Under the pieces are notes generated by a model. The model was not told the origin of the DNA. It made no database searches and worked only from the letters and a program-made list of their open reading frames with translations. Of a DNA stretch of 64,000 nucleotides, positions 8,987 through 20,222 are shown piece after piece; within the stretch, counting starts at the first letter, position 1; each line of letters begins with the position of its first letter. Position numbers and translations under genes: made by a program. Origin of the DNA: Pelagibius marinus (GTDB lineage Bacteria > Pseudomonadota > Alphaproteobacteria > Kiloniellales > Kiloniellaceae); NCBI RefSeq assembly GCF_014925385.1, contig NZ_JACSDK010000001.1, positions 558,001-622,000 on the forward strand. Direction: 5' to 3'.

Positions 8987-9688
8987 CTAGGCCGCGGTCT
9001 CGAAGGCCGTGATCGAGCGGGCCAGGCCGTCGTAGAGGTCCAGCATGCAGGTCCGCCAGTTGCGCAGCGCTTCCTCCTCGGCGCCCAGCAGATCGACATC
9101 GCAGACCGAGCGCGCCAACTGGAATTCCCCGAAGACGAGATAGTCGGCATAGGCGGGACGCTCCCCGCAGAGGAAGGGCGTCTCGGCCAAGCGCTGACGC
9201 AGCGGCTCCAGCACCGGGTGCAGGGCCTCCAGCAGCGCCGGGCGGCGCACCGCGAGCTGCTCCATGGTCATCCCGAACTTCGCCTCCCGGGTCCGGCGGT
9301 AGTAGCTGCGGTCCTCGGGCAGCGCCAGGGCCAGCACATAGGGCGCCAGGACCGGCGCCAGAGCCCGCTGCAGGCTGTGATCCACCCAGTGATTGACGAG
9401 GCGTGACAGGGCCCGGCCGCCGGGCCCGTCGAAGAGGCTGGGCGCTTCCGGATAGTTGTCTTCCAGATGGCAGGCGATGGCCCAGCTGTCGTGGATCACC
9501 GTCGCGCCGTCGACCAGCACCGGCACCCGGGACTGGCCGCTGAAGGCGACCTCGTCGCTTTCGGTGAACTTAATCGCACGGAGCTCCGGCGCCAGTCCCT
9601 TATGGGCCAGCGCCAGGCGGGCGCGCCAGCAGAAGGGGCTGGGGCGCCGGTCGTCGGCGCAGAGACGCTCGTAGAGAAGCAGAGCCAT
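8987..9688 (-). CDS. Glutathione S-transferase family protein
   Basis: A 233-residue cytosolic GST. The N-terminal thioredoxin-like domain carries SPFCWRARLALAHKGL (catalytic Ser/Cys region), SRVPVLVDG (the cis-Pro of the glutathione site) and the D-S-W-A segment that contacts the gamma-glutamyl group. The C-terminal all-helical domain contains ERPAYADYLVFGEFQLA. Substrate unknown. The promoter should lie in 9689-9876, shared with the divergent outer-membrane gene. Confidence 0.9.
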   Translation of the reverse strand: MALLLYERLCADDRRPSPFCWRARLALAHKGLAPELRAIKFTESDEVAFSGQSRVPVLVDGATVIHDSWAIACHLEDNYPEAPSLFDGPGGRALSRLVNHWVDHSLQRALAPVLAPYVLALALPEDRSYYRRTREAKFGMTMEQLAVRRPALLEALHPVLEPLRQRLAETPFLCGERPAYADYLVFGEFQLARSVCDVDLLGAEEEALRNWRTCMLDLYDGLARSITAFETAA

Positions 9689-9800
9689 GGAACACCCTTG
9701 TCAGTGACCTCGCGGGGCGCAGGATGGCGCTTCCTGTTGTCGTTGCCAACCAATTGACAGTAAACGGCAAGTTTTTGTGAATGCCAACGAGGGAGGTTAT

Positions 9801-9829
9801 TTGACAGCTTGCGGCGCTGATGTGATTAA
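9801..9829 (+). promoter_or_regulatory. Candidate sigma-70 promoter of the outer-membrane protein gene
   Basis: A perfect TTGACA at 9801-9806 is followed after 17 bp by GATTAA at 9824-9829, 48 bp before the ATG at 9877. A second TTGACA sits at 9754-9759 without a good -10. The 188-bp divergent region is clearly less GC-rich than its surroundings. Prediction only. Confidence 0.45.
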
Positions 9830-9861
9830 CTACAAGGCATCGATCTGGGGATTGAAGTTGA

Positions 9862-9869
9862 GGGGGGGG
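9862..9869 (+). repeat. G8 homopolymer in the ribosome-binding region
   Basis: Eight consecutive G residues directly follow TTGA and end 7 bp before the ATG of the outer-membrane protein, so the tract itself is the Shine-Dalgarno sequence. A change in its length by slippage would alter the SD-to-start spacing. Confidence 0.8.
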
Positions 9870-9876
9870 CAGACGA

Positions 9877-10548
9877 ATGGGGCGCTGGATCTTCCTGTTA
9901 CTTTGCGTGTTGCCTTTTACCGGCCAGCCGGCCTTCGCACAGGACTCGGACGGCGGGTTTTATATTGGCGCCCGCGCGATCGGTTCTTTCGCTAGTGTCG
10001 ACGACGTCAATGGCGGGGGCTTTACCGGATCGACGCGGGTCCAGAACGATACGGACACTGTGGCCGGGGTCGCCGGGATCGTCGGCTACCGCTGGGCGGA
10101 CCTGCCCCTGCGCACCGAGGTCGAAGGGGGCTACCGCTTCCGCTTCGACTTCGACGTCCAGGACCAGGGCGCGCCGGTGGTCGACTACGAGACCAATCTC
10201 GAAACCGCAACGGTGCTCTTTAACGCCGTGCTGGAATGGCGCAACGAGTCGAACTTCACGCCCTTCATCGGCGGTAGCATCGGTTGGGCGCGGAACACGA
10301 GCGAGACGATGCGGGTCGTCATCCCGGGCGGGCCCTCCACCACGCAGGACAACGACGAGGACAATCTGGCCTGGGGCGTCATGGCCGGGGTGGATTGGGA
10401 GTTCATCGACCACTGGTCGGCAGGGCTGGCCTATCGCTACCTGGATCTGGGCGAGGTCGATTCCGGCAGCTTCTCGGGCGGGGACAGCCTCGGCGCCGAC
10501 GACTTCACCTCGCACGACGTGATGTTGACGGTCAGCTATCGCTTCTGA
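9877..10548 (+). CDS. Outer-membrane beta-barrel protein (Omp25/opacity-like)
   Basis: A 223-residue protein with a signal peptide (WIFLLLCVLPFTGQPAFAQ, cleavage near residue 21) and alternating amphipathic strands. It includes GFYIGARAIGSF at the start, AGIVGYRWADLPLRTEVEGG, WSAGLAYRYLDLG, and a final strand ending VSYRF, whose terminal Phe is the outer-membrane insertion signal. The length fits an eight-stranded barrel. It may serve envelope stability or adhesion. A promoter and a G8 tract precede it, and a hairpin follows. Confidence 0.88.
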   Translation: MGRWIFLLLCVLPFTGQPAFAQDSDGGFYIGARAIGSFASVDDVNGGGFTGSTRVQNDTDTVAGVAGIVGYRWADLPLRTEVEGGYRFRFDFDVQDQGAPVVDYETNLETATVLFNAVLEWRNESNFTPFIGGSIGWARNTSETMRVVIPGGPSTTQDNDEDNLAWGVMAGVDWEFIDHWSAGLAYRYLDLGEVDSGSFSGGDSLGADDFTSHDVMLTVSYRF

Positions 10549-10576
10549 CGCCTCGCTGGCGCGATTGTCGGCTGAC

Positions 10577-10599
10577 AAAGCGGCGGTTGTCGCCGCTTT
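10577..10599 (+). terminator. Hairpin downstream of the outer-membrane protein gene
   Basis: A perfect 9-bp stem (AAAGCGGCG / CGCCGCTTT) with loop GTTGT begins 29 bp after the stop. Three T residues close the stem, but no longer U-tract follows, so termination would be weak or Rho-assisted. Confidence 0.55.
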
Positions 10600-10698
10600 C
10601 GGGGGCGGGCTATGCTGGCGGCGCTCGCGGCGTTCGTCTGCGCCGCGGCCCTCAAACCTGCCACAGCCACTCGAGCCCGCGGAAAGCGCCCCCCGCCC

Positions 10699-11613
10699 AT
10701 GCGCAACTCGCCCCTGTTCAACCTGGGTCTCTACGGCGCCACGGTGCTGTTCTGGGGGACCACCTGGATCGCCATGAAGTACCAGGTGGGGCCGGTGGCA
10801 CCGGAATTGTCGGTCGCCTACCGCTTCACCCTCGCCACCGCCGTGGTCTTCCTCTGGGCGCGCCTCGCGCGCCAGCGCTTCGGTTTCGGCCTGCGCGTCC
10901 ATCTGCTGCTGGCGGCCATGGGACTCTGCATGTTCTCCTTCAACTTCTACTTCTTTTACCGGGCCGCGGCCTCGGTCACCTCGGGGCTGCTGGCGGTGGT
11001 CTTCTCCATGACCGTGGTGTTGAACATCATCAACGGCCGCCTGCTGCTCGGCCGCCGCGCCGCGCCGCGCACCCTGGTCGCCGCGGCTCTCGGGGTCGCC
11101 GGTATCGTCGTGCTGTTCTGGCCGGAGGTCAGCCGCTTCGACCTCGCCGACGACGGCAGCCTCGGCCTGCTGCTGGCGCTGACCGGGACGCTGTGCTTCT
11201 CGCTCGGCAACATCGCCTCGGCGCGCGCCCAGATGCTGGGCCTGCCGGTGCTGTCCTGCAACGCCTGGGGCATGGCCTACGGCGCCCTCGCCATGTACGC
11301 GGTGGCGCTTGTCGGCGGCGCGCCCTTCGTGCTCGACAGCGCGACGTCCTACCTGATCGGCCTGCTCTACCTGACGCTCTGCGGCTCGGTCCTGGCCTTC
11401 GGCGCCTACCTCACCCTGCTGGGGCGCATCGGCGCCGATCGCGCGGCCTACGCCACGGTGCTCTTCCCGCTGGTCGCCCTGGCCATCTCCACCGTGGTGG
11501 AAGACTATGTCTGGACGCCCGCGGCGCTGGCCGGCGTCGCCCTGGTGCTGGCGGGCAACCTGCTGGTGCTGCTGCGCCCGCGCGGGGCCAGCCCGCAGGT
11601 CGCCGCCGAATAA
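10699..11613 (+). CDS. EamA/DMT-superfamily transporter
   Basis: A 304-residue inner-membrane protein with ten hydrophobic helices in two EamA repeats. The first starts LGLYGATVLFWGTTWIAMKY; the second starts GLLLALTGTLCFSLGNIASA. Such proteins are mostly metabolite exporters. I use the ATG at 10699 because MRNSPLFNLGLYG is the usual start just before helix 1; the earlier ATG at 10612 would add an unlikely Arg/Ala-rich extension. The next gene starts 15 bp downstream, suggesting a two-gene operon. Substrate unknown. Confidence 0.9.
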   Translation: MRNSPLFNLGLYGATVLFWGTTWIAMKYQVGPVAPELSVAYRFTLATAVVFLWARLARQRFGFGLRVHLLLAAMGLCMFSFNFYFFYRAAASVTSGLLAVVFSMTVVLNIINGRLLLGRRAAPRTLVAAALGVAGIVVLFWPEVSRFDLADDGSLGLLLALTGTLCFSLGNIASARAQMLGLPVLSCNAWGMAYGALAMYAVALVGGAPFVLDSATSYLIGLLYLTLCGSVLAFGAYLTLLGRIGADRAAYATVLFPLVALAISTVVEDYVWTPAALAGVALVLAGNLLVLLRPRGASPQVAAE

Positions 11614-11628
11614 GGGAGAGAGACTGCG

Positions 11629-12375
11629 ATGGCTGAAACGCTGTTGGTGACCGGCGGCGGCCGGGGCATCGGCGCCGCGGTGGCGCGCCTGGGCGCGGCG
11701 GCCGGCTATACCGTCTGCGTCAACTACCGCAGCAACGCCGTCGCGGCCGAAGCGGTGGTCGCGGAGATCGAGCGGGACGGCGGCCAGGCGGTGGCGCTGC
11801 AGGCCGACGTTGCGCGCGAGGAAGAAGTGGAAAAGCTTTTCGCCGCCATCGACGCGGAGCTGCCGCCGCTCACGGCCCTGGTGAACAATGCGGGCATCAC
11901 CGGGCATGTCAGCAAACTGGAAGAGGCTTCCACACAGACCCTGCGCGACGTCATCGAGCTGAACGTGCTGGGCGTCATCTGGTGCTGCCAGGCGGCGGTC
12001 CGGCGCATGGCCCGGCGTCACGGCGGGCTGGGCGGGGCCATCGTCAACATCTCCTCCGGCGCCGCGACCCTGGGCAGCCCCGACACCTTCGTCTGGTACG
12101 CCGCCTCCAAGGCCGCGGTGGACACGCTGACCCTCGGCCTGGCGCTGGAGAACGCGCGCGACGACCTGCGCGTCAACGCCGTGGCGCCCGGCCTGATCCG
12201 CACCGACCTGCACGTCGACTCCGGCATGCCCGACCGCCTGGAGACCATGCCGCCGCAGACGCCCATGGGCCGCCCGGGCGAGCCGGAGGAGATCGCAGAG
12301 GCGGTGCTCTGGCTGCTTAGCGAGAAGGCCTCCTTCACCAACGGCGCCGTCCTGCGGGTCACGGGCGGGCGCTAG
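11629..12375 (+). CDS. SDR family NAD(P)-dependent oxidoreductase
   Basis: A classical 248-residue short-chain dehydrogenase/reductase. It has the cofactor motif [16 protein letters not shown] in [10 protein letters not shown], the catalytic Ser in [12 protein letters not shown], the Tyr and Lys in [12 protein letters not shown], and the C-terminal [11 protein letters not shown]. It resembles FabG-like glucose or 3-oxoacyl reductases, but nothing fixes the substrate. SD GGGAGAGA precedes the start. Probably cotranscribed with the EamA transporter. Confidence 0.92.
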   Translation: MAETLLVTGGGRGIGAAVARLGAAAGYTVCVNYRSNAVAAEAVVAEIERDGGQAVALQADVAREEEVEKLFAAIDAELPPLTALVNNAGITGHVSKLEEASTQTLRDVIELNVLGVIWCCQAAVRRMARRHGGLGGAIVNISSGAATLGSPDTFVWYAASKAAVDTLTLGLALENARDDLRVNAVAPGLIRTDLHVDSGMPDRLETMPPQTPMGRPGEPEEIAEAVLWLLSEKASFTNGAVLRVTGGR

Positions 12376-12434
12376 GGCCGGGCGCTGAGGCCGGCTCTTT
12401 CCCTGCCGGCGGCTTTGGCTTAAACATCGCCGCC

Positions 12435-13586
12435 ATGGGGCAGGGTGCAAAACCAGAATCGGACAAGCCTGAAGGGCCGCTGGCGGCCTACCGCGCGCTG
12501 CGCCGCGAGGGCGCGCTGCACCACGACGCCGGCCAGTTGCTGGCGGCCGAGAAGCTGCAATCCCTGCACAACGCCCTGCGCGGCTACCAGCCGGCCGGCG
12601 GGGGCGGCGGCTGGAAGGCACGCCTGGGCCTGGCCCGCCGCCGCGAGGAGCCGCCACAGGGCCTCTACATCTTCGGCAACGTCGGCACCGGCAAGTCCAT
12701 GCTGATGGACATCTTCTTCGAGACCGCGCCCTTGGAGAAGAAGCGCCGGGTGCACTTCCATGCCTTCATGCAGGAGGTTCAGGACCGCCTGCACGCCTGG
12801 CGCCAGGACCCGGCCAACAAGGACAAGGGGGACCCGCTGCCGGTGATCGCCGAGGCGCTGGCCGGAGAGGCCTGGCTGCTGTGCTTCGACGAGTTCCACG
12901 TGGTCAACATCGCCGACGCCATGATCCTGGGGCGCCTTTTCGAGACCCTCTTCGCCGCCGGCGTGGTGGTGGTCGCAACCTCCAACTGGCCGCCGAACCG
13001 GCTCTACGAGGGCGGCCTGCAGCGCGAGCGCTTCGAGCCCTTCATCGATCTGGTGAAGCAACGCCTGGACGTGCTGGAGCTGGACAGCGGCGTCGACTAC
13101 CGCCTCAAGCGCCTGAAGGACATCACCGCCTACCACGCGCCCCTGGGACCGCGCGCCGAGGCGGCCCTGGACAAGGCCTTTGCCGAGCTGACGGAGGGGG
13201 CCGAGCCGGCGCCCGACACCCTGATCTACAAGGGCCGCGAGATCCCGGTGCCGCTGGCCGCGCGGGGGGTGGCGCGCTTTTCCTTCGCCGAGCTCTGCGA
13301 GAAACCGCTGGGGCCGGGCGACTACCTGGCCATCGCCGGGCTGTTCCACACGGTGGTGCTGTCGGGCGTGCCGCAGCTCTCGGCGGAAAAGCGCAACGAG
13401 GCGCGGCGCTTCATGATCCTGATCGACGCCCTCTACGAGCACCGGGTGAAGCTGGTGGTCTCCGCCGAGGCGCCGCCGGAGCGCCTCTACCCCGCCGGCG
13501 ACGGCGCGGTGGAGTTCCAGCGCACGGTCAGCCGCCTGCAGGAGATGCGCTCGGCCGACTACATCGGCAAGGCGCACATGACGTGA
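12435..13586 (+). CDS. zapE: Cell division protein ZapE (AFG1-like ATPase)
   Basis: AAA-type ATPase that interacts with FtsZ and helps constriction, and is related to the mitochondrial AFG1/LACE1 proteins. In 383 residues: Walker [34 protein letters not shown], Walker [18 protein letters not shown], sensor [14 protein letters not shown], and the C-terminal block [20 protein letters not shown]. Length is typical. Its position immediately before mdh is a conserved alphaproteobacterial arrangement. Confidence 0.95.
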   Translation: MGQGAKPESDKPEGPLAAYRALRREGALHHDAGQLLAAEKLQSLHNALRGYQPAGGGGGWKARLGLARRREEPPQGLYIFGNVGTGKSMLMDIFFETAPLEKKRRVHFHAFMQEVQDRLHAWRQDPANKDKGDPLPVIAEALAGEAWLLCFDEFHVVNIADAMILGRLFETLFAAGVVVVATSNWPPNRLYEGGLQRERFEPFIDLVKQRLDVLELDSGVDYRLKRLKDITAYHAPLGPRAEAALDKAFAELTEGAEPAPDTLIYKGREIPVPLAARGVARFSFAELCEKPLGPGDYLAIAGLFHTVVLSGVPQLSAEKRNEARRFMILIDALYEHRVKLVVSAEAPPERLYPAGDGAVEFQRTVSRLQEMRSADYIGKAHMT

Positions 13587-13643
13587 GGGAGGCGATTTTG
13601 CCGCCCGGGGATTTCGCAGGTGCAAATTCCTGGCCCTGTCACC

Positions 13644-14818
<1,175 letters not shown>

Positions 14819-14981
14819 TTAGGAATCAAGCGGTCTTTCGCGACTGGATTAAAATAAAGCCCGGAACTGGGCCGAATTTCGGACCGAAAAACGGCACTTT
14901 TCAAGGCTTTCGCCTGGTTGCGCTGAGGGTGCGGGGTGGTAAGGTAGCGCGGGTCCCGGACAACGCTCGAACATAGCGATC

Positions 14982-15014
14982 CCGGCGGTTACGCCGGCCC
15001 GACAGAGATGTCGG
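14982..15014 (+). promoter_or_regulatory. Paired hairpins in the sucC leader
   Basis: Two perfect 6-bp hairpins stand back to back: CCGGCG-GTTA-CGCCGG (14982-14997) and CCGACA-GAGA-TGTCGG (14999-15014). The second has a GNRA-type GAGA tetraloop. They lie 109 bp before sucC in the 304-bp mdh-sucC gap and just upstream of a small start codon with its own SD. The rest of the gap holds weaker hairpins (GCCC-N6-GGGC at 14859-14872) and a TAAAAT at 14850. It could be a processing, attenuation or metabolite-sensing leader; I match it to no known riboswitch. Confidence 0.4.
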
Positions 15015-15026
15015 AGGATTGCGGAG

Positions 15027-15092
15027 ATGACGGCGCGGGTTTCACGCAAATACATGAACAACACTTGGGAATGCCCTGTCCGGTATGCCTGA
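15027..15092 (+). CDS. Possible 21-codon leader ORF upstream of sucC
   Basis: ATG at 15027 has GGAGG 9 bp upstream, a far better ribosome binding site than that of sucC, and runs 21 codons (beginning MTARVSRKYMNN, ending CPVRYA) to TGA at 15090-15092, 30 bp before the sucC ATG. No codon run of one amino acid suggests classical attenuation. It may be a chance ORF; the SD and the hairpins just before it are the only support. Confidence 0.25.
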   Translation: MTARVSRKYMNNTWECPVRYA

Positions 15093-15122
15093 TCTTCACC
15101 AACCAAACTGAAGCGACGGTCA

Positions 15123-16318
<1,196 letters not shown>

Positions 16319-16319
<1 letters not shown>

Positions 16320-17191
16320 TGTCTGTGATGGTCGACAAGAACACCAAGGTCATCTGCCAGGGTTTCACCGGCGCGCAGGGCACCTTCCACTCCGAGCAGG
16401 CGATCGCCTACGGCACCAAGATGGTCGGCGGCGTGACCCCCGGCAAGGGCGGCTCCACCCACCTGGACCTGCCGGTTTTCGACACGGTCGCGGAAGCGGT
16501 TGAAAAGACCGGTGCGAGTGCTAGCGTTATCTACGTGCCGCCGCCCTTCGCGGGCGACGCCATCCTGGAAGCCATCGACGCCGAGGTAGATCTTATTGTC
16601 TGCATCACCGAAGGCATCCCCGTGCTCGACATGGTGAAGGTGAAGCGCGCCCTCGCCGGGTCCTCCTCGCGCCTGATCGGGCCGAATTGCCCGGGTATCA
16701 TCACCCCGGACGAGTGCAAGATCGGCATCATGCCGGGCCACATCCACTCGGCCGGCAAGATCGGCGTGGTCTCGCGCTCCGGTACGCTTACCTATGAAGC
16801 CGTGGCCCAGACCACGGCCGCCGGCCTGGGGCAGACCACCTGTGTGGGCATCGGCGGCGACCCGGTGAACGGCACTAATTTCATCGATTGCCTCGACGCC
16901 TTCCTTGCCGATCCCAAGACCGAAGGTATCATCATGATCGGCGAAATCGGCGGAACCGCCGAGGAAGAGGCCGCGGAATTCTACCGGGCGTCAAAGGTTA
17001 AGAAACCAATCTGTGGTTTCATCGCCGGTGTTACGGCGCCTCCGGGCCGCCGGATGGGCCATGCCGGGGCGATCATCGCCGGCGGCAAGGGCGGTGCCGG
17101 CGACAAGATCGAGGCGCTTAAATCGGCCGGTTTCCTGGTGGCGGATTCGCCGGCCAGTCTAGGTTCGACCATGCTGCAAGCCATGGGGTAG
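16319..17191 (+). CDS. sucD: Succinyl-CoA synthetase alpha subunit
   Basis: CoA-binding and phosphohistidine subunit of succinyl-CoA synthetase. In 290 residues: [19 protein letters not shown] (CoA-binding Rossmann fold), [24 protein letters not shown], and the phosphorylated His in [18 protein letters not shown]. The ATG overlaps the sucC stop by 1 bp, implying translational coupling and balanced alpha/beta output. An in-frame ATG lies 9 bp further in; the overlap favours the first. Confidence 0.98.
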
Positions 17192-17211
17192 CAGCGCGAC
17201 ACGCGGAAGGC

Positions 17212-17242
17212 GGCCTGGGGTCGGGGTTGCCCGGCCCAGGCC
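17212..17242 (+). promoter_or_regulatory. Stable hairpin between sucD and sucA
   Basis: GGCCTGGG (17212-17219) pairs perfectly with CCCAGGCC (17235-17242), and an inner CGGG-GTTG-CCCG stem (17222-17233) extends it. The hairpin ends 2 bp before the sucA Shine-Dalgarno GGAAAGG and lacks a U-tract. It more likely sets mRNA stability or ribosome access at sucA than terminates transcription. Confidence 0.5.
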
Positions 17243-17252
17243 GGGAAAGGCT

Positions 17253-20177
17253 ATGACGATCTATTCGGAATCCCAGGCGGCGGTGCTTGCGGATCTCTAC
17301 CATAAGTACATCCAGGATCCCGGATCGTTGGATGACCAATGGAAGAGCTTCTTCGCAGACCTGGATGACGAAGCCAAAGCGGTCATCGAAAAATTGAACG
17401 GCGGCGCCCCCGGCGCCGCCGAAGCCGTTGCTGCGGTCGCCGCTCCGGCGACCGCCTTCGCGGCGGGGGCCGCCCGGGCCGACGTCAATGACAACAGTGT
17501 TCGCGCCGCGACCCTGGATTCGATCCGCGCCCTGATGCTGATCCGCGCCTACCGCGTGCGCGGCCACCTGGAGGCTAATCTCGATCCCCTGGGCCTGAAG
17601 AAGATCGACCCCCATCCGGAGCTCGATCCGCGCAGCTACGGCTTCACCGAGGCGGACATGGACCGCCCGATCTTCATCGACAACGTGCTGGGGCTGGAAA
17701 CCGCCACCCTGCGCAAGATCGTCGAAGTGGTGCGTGCCACCTACTGCGGGTCCATCGGCGTGGAGTTCATGCACATCCAGGACCCGGCCCAGAAGGCCTG
17801 GATCCAGGAGCGCATCGAATCGATCCGCAACCAGCCGGACTTCACCGTCAACGGCAAGCGCGCCATCCTGGAGCGCCTGACCGCGGCCGAGGCTTTCGAG
17901 CAGTTCCTCAACAAGAAGTACACCGGCACCAAGCGTTTCGGCCTGGACGGCGGAGAGTCGATGATCCCGGCGCTGGAGCAGATCCTCAAGCGCGGCGGCC
18001 AATTGGGCCTGAAAGAGGTGGTCATCGGCATGCCCCACCGCGGGCGCCTCAACGTGCTGGCCAACTTCATGGGCAAGCCGTTCCAGGCGATCTTCTCGGA
18101 GTTCGAGGGCGGCGCGGCCCACCCCGAGGACGTCGGCGGCTCCGGTGATGTGAAGTACCACCTGGGCACCTCCTCGGACCGCGAGTTCGACGGCAACAAA
18201 ATCCATCTTTCGCTGACCGCCAATCCATCTCACCTGGAGGCGGTCAACCCTGTGGTGGTCGGCAAGGTTCGCGCCAAGCAGGAGCAGGGCAAGTACAAGG
18301 ACCGCAGCGAGGTCATGGCGCTGCTGATGCACGGCGACGCGGCCTTCGCCGGCCAGGGCCTGGTGCCGGAGACCCTCGATCTTTCCGAGCTGAAGGGCTA
18401 CCGCATCGGCGGTACGATCCACTTCATCGTCAATAACCAGATCGGCTTCACCACCAACCCGATCAACTCGCGCTCCGGGCCCTACTGCTCGGACGTGGCG
18501 AAGATCATCCAGGCGCCGATCTTCCACGTGAACGGCGACGATCCGGAAGCCGTGACCCATGTCGCGCGCATCGCCACGGAGTTCCGCCAGACGTTCCACA
18601 AGGACGTCATCATCGACATGTTCTGCTACCGCCGCTTCGGCCACAACGAGGGCGACGAGCCCGCGTTCACCCAGCCGCTGATGTACAAGGCGATCGGCAA
18701 GCACCACACGGTGCGCCAGATCTACGGCCAGAAGCTGGCCCAGGAGAACACCTGCACCGAAGAAGAGGTGCAGGGCCTGTTCGGCGAGTGGAACGACCGT
18801 CTGGAGCAGGACTTCCAGACCGCCAAGTCTTACAAGCCCAACAAGGCCGACTGGCTGGAAGGCGCCTGGACCGGCCTGGACGTGGCGCGCGGCTTCGATC
18901 CGCGGCGCGGCAAGACCGCCGTGGCCACGGAGGTCCTGAAGAAGGTCGGTCTGGGCCTGACCAAGGTGCCCGCCGACTTCAACCTGAACCGCAAGATCCA
19001 ACGCCAGCTCGACGCCAAGCGCAAAATGATCGAGACCGGCAAGGACATCGACTGGGCGCTGGCAGAGGCGCTGGCCTTCGGCACCCTGCTGGTGGAGGGC
19101 CATCCTGTGCGCCTGTCGGGCCAGGACAGCAACCGGGGCACCTTCTCCCATCGCCATGCCGCGCTGATCGACCAGAAGACGGAAGCGACCTACAAGCCGC
19201 TGGCCCACCTCAGCGACGACCAGGCGCGGCTGGAAATCGTCGACTCGCCGCTCAGTGAGCTGGCGGTGCTGGGCTTCGAGTACGGCTATTCACTGGCGGA
19301 GCCGCGCGCCCTGACCATATGGGAAGCGCAGTTCGGCGACTTCTCCAACGGCGCGCAGATCATCATCGACCAGTTCATCGCCTCGGGCGAGTCCAAGTGG
19401 CTGCGACTCTCCGGCGTGGTTATGCTGCTGCCGCACGGTTACGAGGGGCAGGGGCCGGAGCATTCCTCGGCGCGCATCGAGCGTTATCTGCAGCTCTGCG
19501 CCGAGGACAACCTGCAGGTCGTGAACTGCACCACGCCGGCCAATTTTTTCCACGTGCTGCGCCGCCAGCTGCACCGCGAGTTCCGCAAGCCGCTGATCGT
19601 CTTCACGCCGAAGTCGCTGCTGCGCCACAAGCGCTGCGTCTCCGACCTGGAGTCTTTCGGGCCGGGCAGCTGCTTCCACCGGGTGCTCTACTGCGACAAC
19701 CTGCCGAGCGAGCCCAAGGACGCCAAGCAGGTGGTGCTCTGCTCCGGCAAGGTCTACTACGACCTGCTGGAGGAGCGCGAGAAGCGCGGTATCAAGGACA
19801 TCCACTTCCTGCGCATGGAGCAGCTCTACCCCTTCCCGGTGGACGCCCTGGCCCAGGAGCTGGAGCCCTACAAGCACTGCGACCTGGTGTGGTGCCAGGA
19901 AGAGCCCCGCAACATGGGACCCTGGGCCTTCGTCTCCTCCTTCATCGAGGAGGTGGCCGAGGACATCGGCTTCGAGAAGCCGCGCCCGCGCTACGCCGGG
20001 CGGCCCTCGGCGGCCTCGCCGGCGACCGGGTCCCACAAGCGCCACGTCGAAGAGCAGGCCGCGCTGCTTGACGATGCCCTCACGCTGGGTAAGAAGCGCA
20101 TGGGCCGCATCGAATCGCGCAAGGTGCAGACCGAGGCGCGTACCCGGATTGGGAGCAAGGGTCAGGCCGCTGAGTAA
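17253..20177 (+). CDS. sucA: 2-oxoglutarate dehydrogenase E1 component
   Basis: Thiamine-diphosphate-dependent decarboxylase of the 2-oxoglutarate dehydrogenase complex. The 974-residue protein has the N-terminal E2-binding motif region (LADLYHKYIQDPGSLDDQWK), an Ala-rich linker at about 50-75, the active-site GMPHRGRLNVL, the ThDP/Mg motif around HGDAAFAGQG and NNQIGFTTNP, CYRRFGHNEGDEPAFTQPLM, and a transketolase-like C-terminal half with LPHGYEGQGPEHSSARIER. Length matches alphaproteobacterial SucA. It is followed by sucB after 45 bp. Confidence 0.98.
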   Translation: MTIYSESQAAVLADLYHKYIQDPGSLDDQWKSFFADLDDEAKAVIEKLNGGAPGAAEAVAAVAAPATAFAAGAARADVNDNSVRAATLDSIRALMLIRAYRVRGHLEANLDPLGLKKIDPHPELDPRSYGFTEADMDRPIFIDNVLGLETATLRKIVEVVRATYCGSIGVEFMHIQDPAQKAWIQERIESIRNQPDFTVNGKRAILERLTAAEAFEQFLNKKYTGTKRFGLDGGESMIPALEQILKRGGQLGLKEVVIGMPHRGRLNVLANFMGKPFQAIFSEFEGGAAHPEDVGGSGDVKYHLGTSSDREFDGNKIHLSLTANPSHLEAVNPVVVGKVRAKQEQGKYKDRSEVMALLMHGDAAFAGQGLVPETLDLSELKGYRIGGTIHFIVNNQIGFTTNPINSRSGPYCSDVAKIIQAPIFHVNGDDPEAVTHVARIATEFRQTFHKDVIIDMFCYRRFGHNEGDEPAFTQPLMYKAIGKHHTVRQIYGQKLAQENTCTEEEVQGLFGEWNDRLEQDFQTAKSYKPNKADWLEGAWTGLDVARGFDPRRGKTAVATEVLKKVGLGLTKVPADFNLNRKIQRQLDAKRKMIETGKDIDWALAEALAFGTLLVEGHPVRLSGQDSNRGTFSHRHAALIDQKTEATYKPLAHLSDDQARLEIVDSPLSELAVLGFEYGYSLAEPRALTIWEAQFGDFSNGAQIIIDQFIASGESKWLRLSGVVMLLPHGYEGQGPEHSSARIERYLQLCAEDNLQVVNCTTPANFFHVLRRQLHREFRKPLIVFTPKSLLRHKRCVSDLESFGPGSCFHRVLYCDNLPSEPKDAKQVVLCSGKVYYDLLEEREKRGIKDIHFLRMEQLYPFPVDALAQELEPYKHCDLVWCQEEPRNMGPWAFVSSFIEEVAEDIGFEKPRPRYAGRPSAASPATGSHKRHVEEQAALLDDALTLGKKRMGRIESRKVQTEARTRIGSKGQAAE

Positions 20178-20222
20178 TCGCGACCTTACGAAAGAGCGCC
20201 TGCCCGAGAGAGCGAGAAAGTA

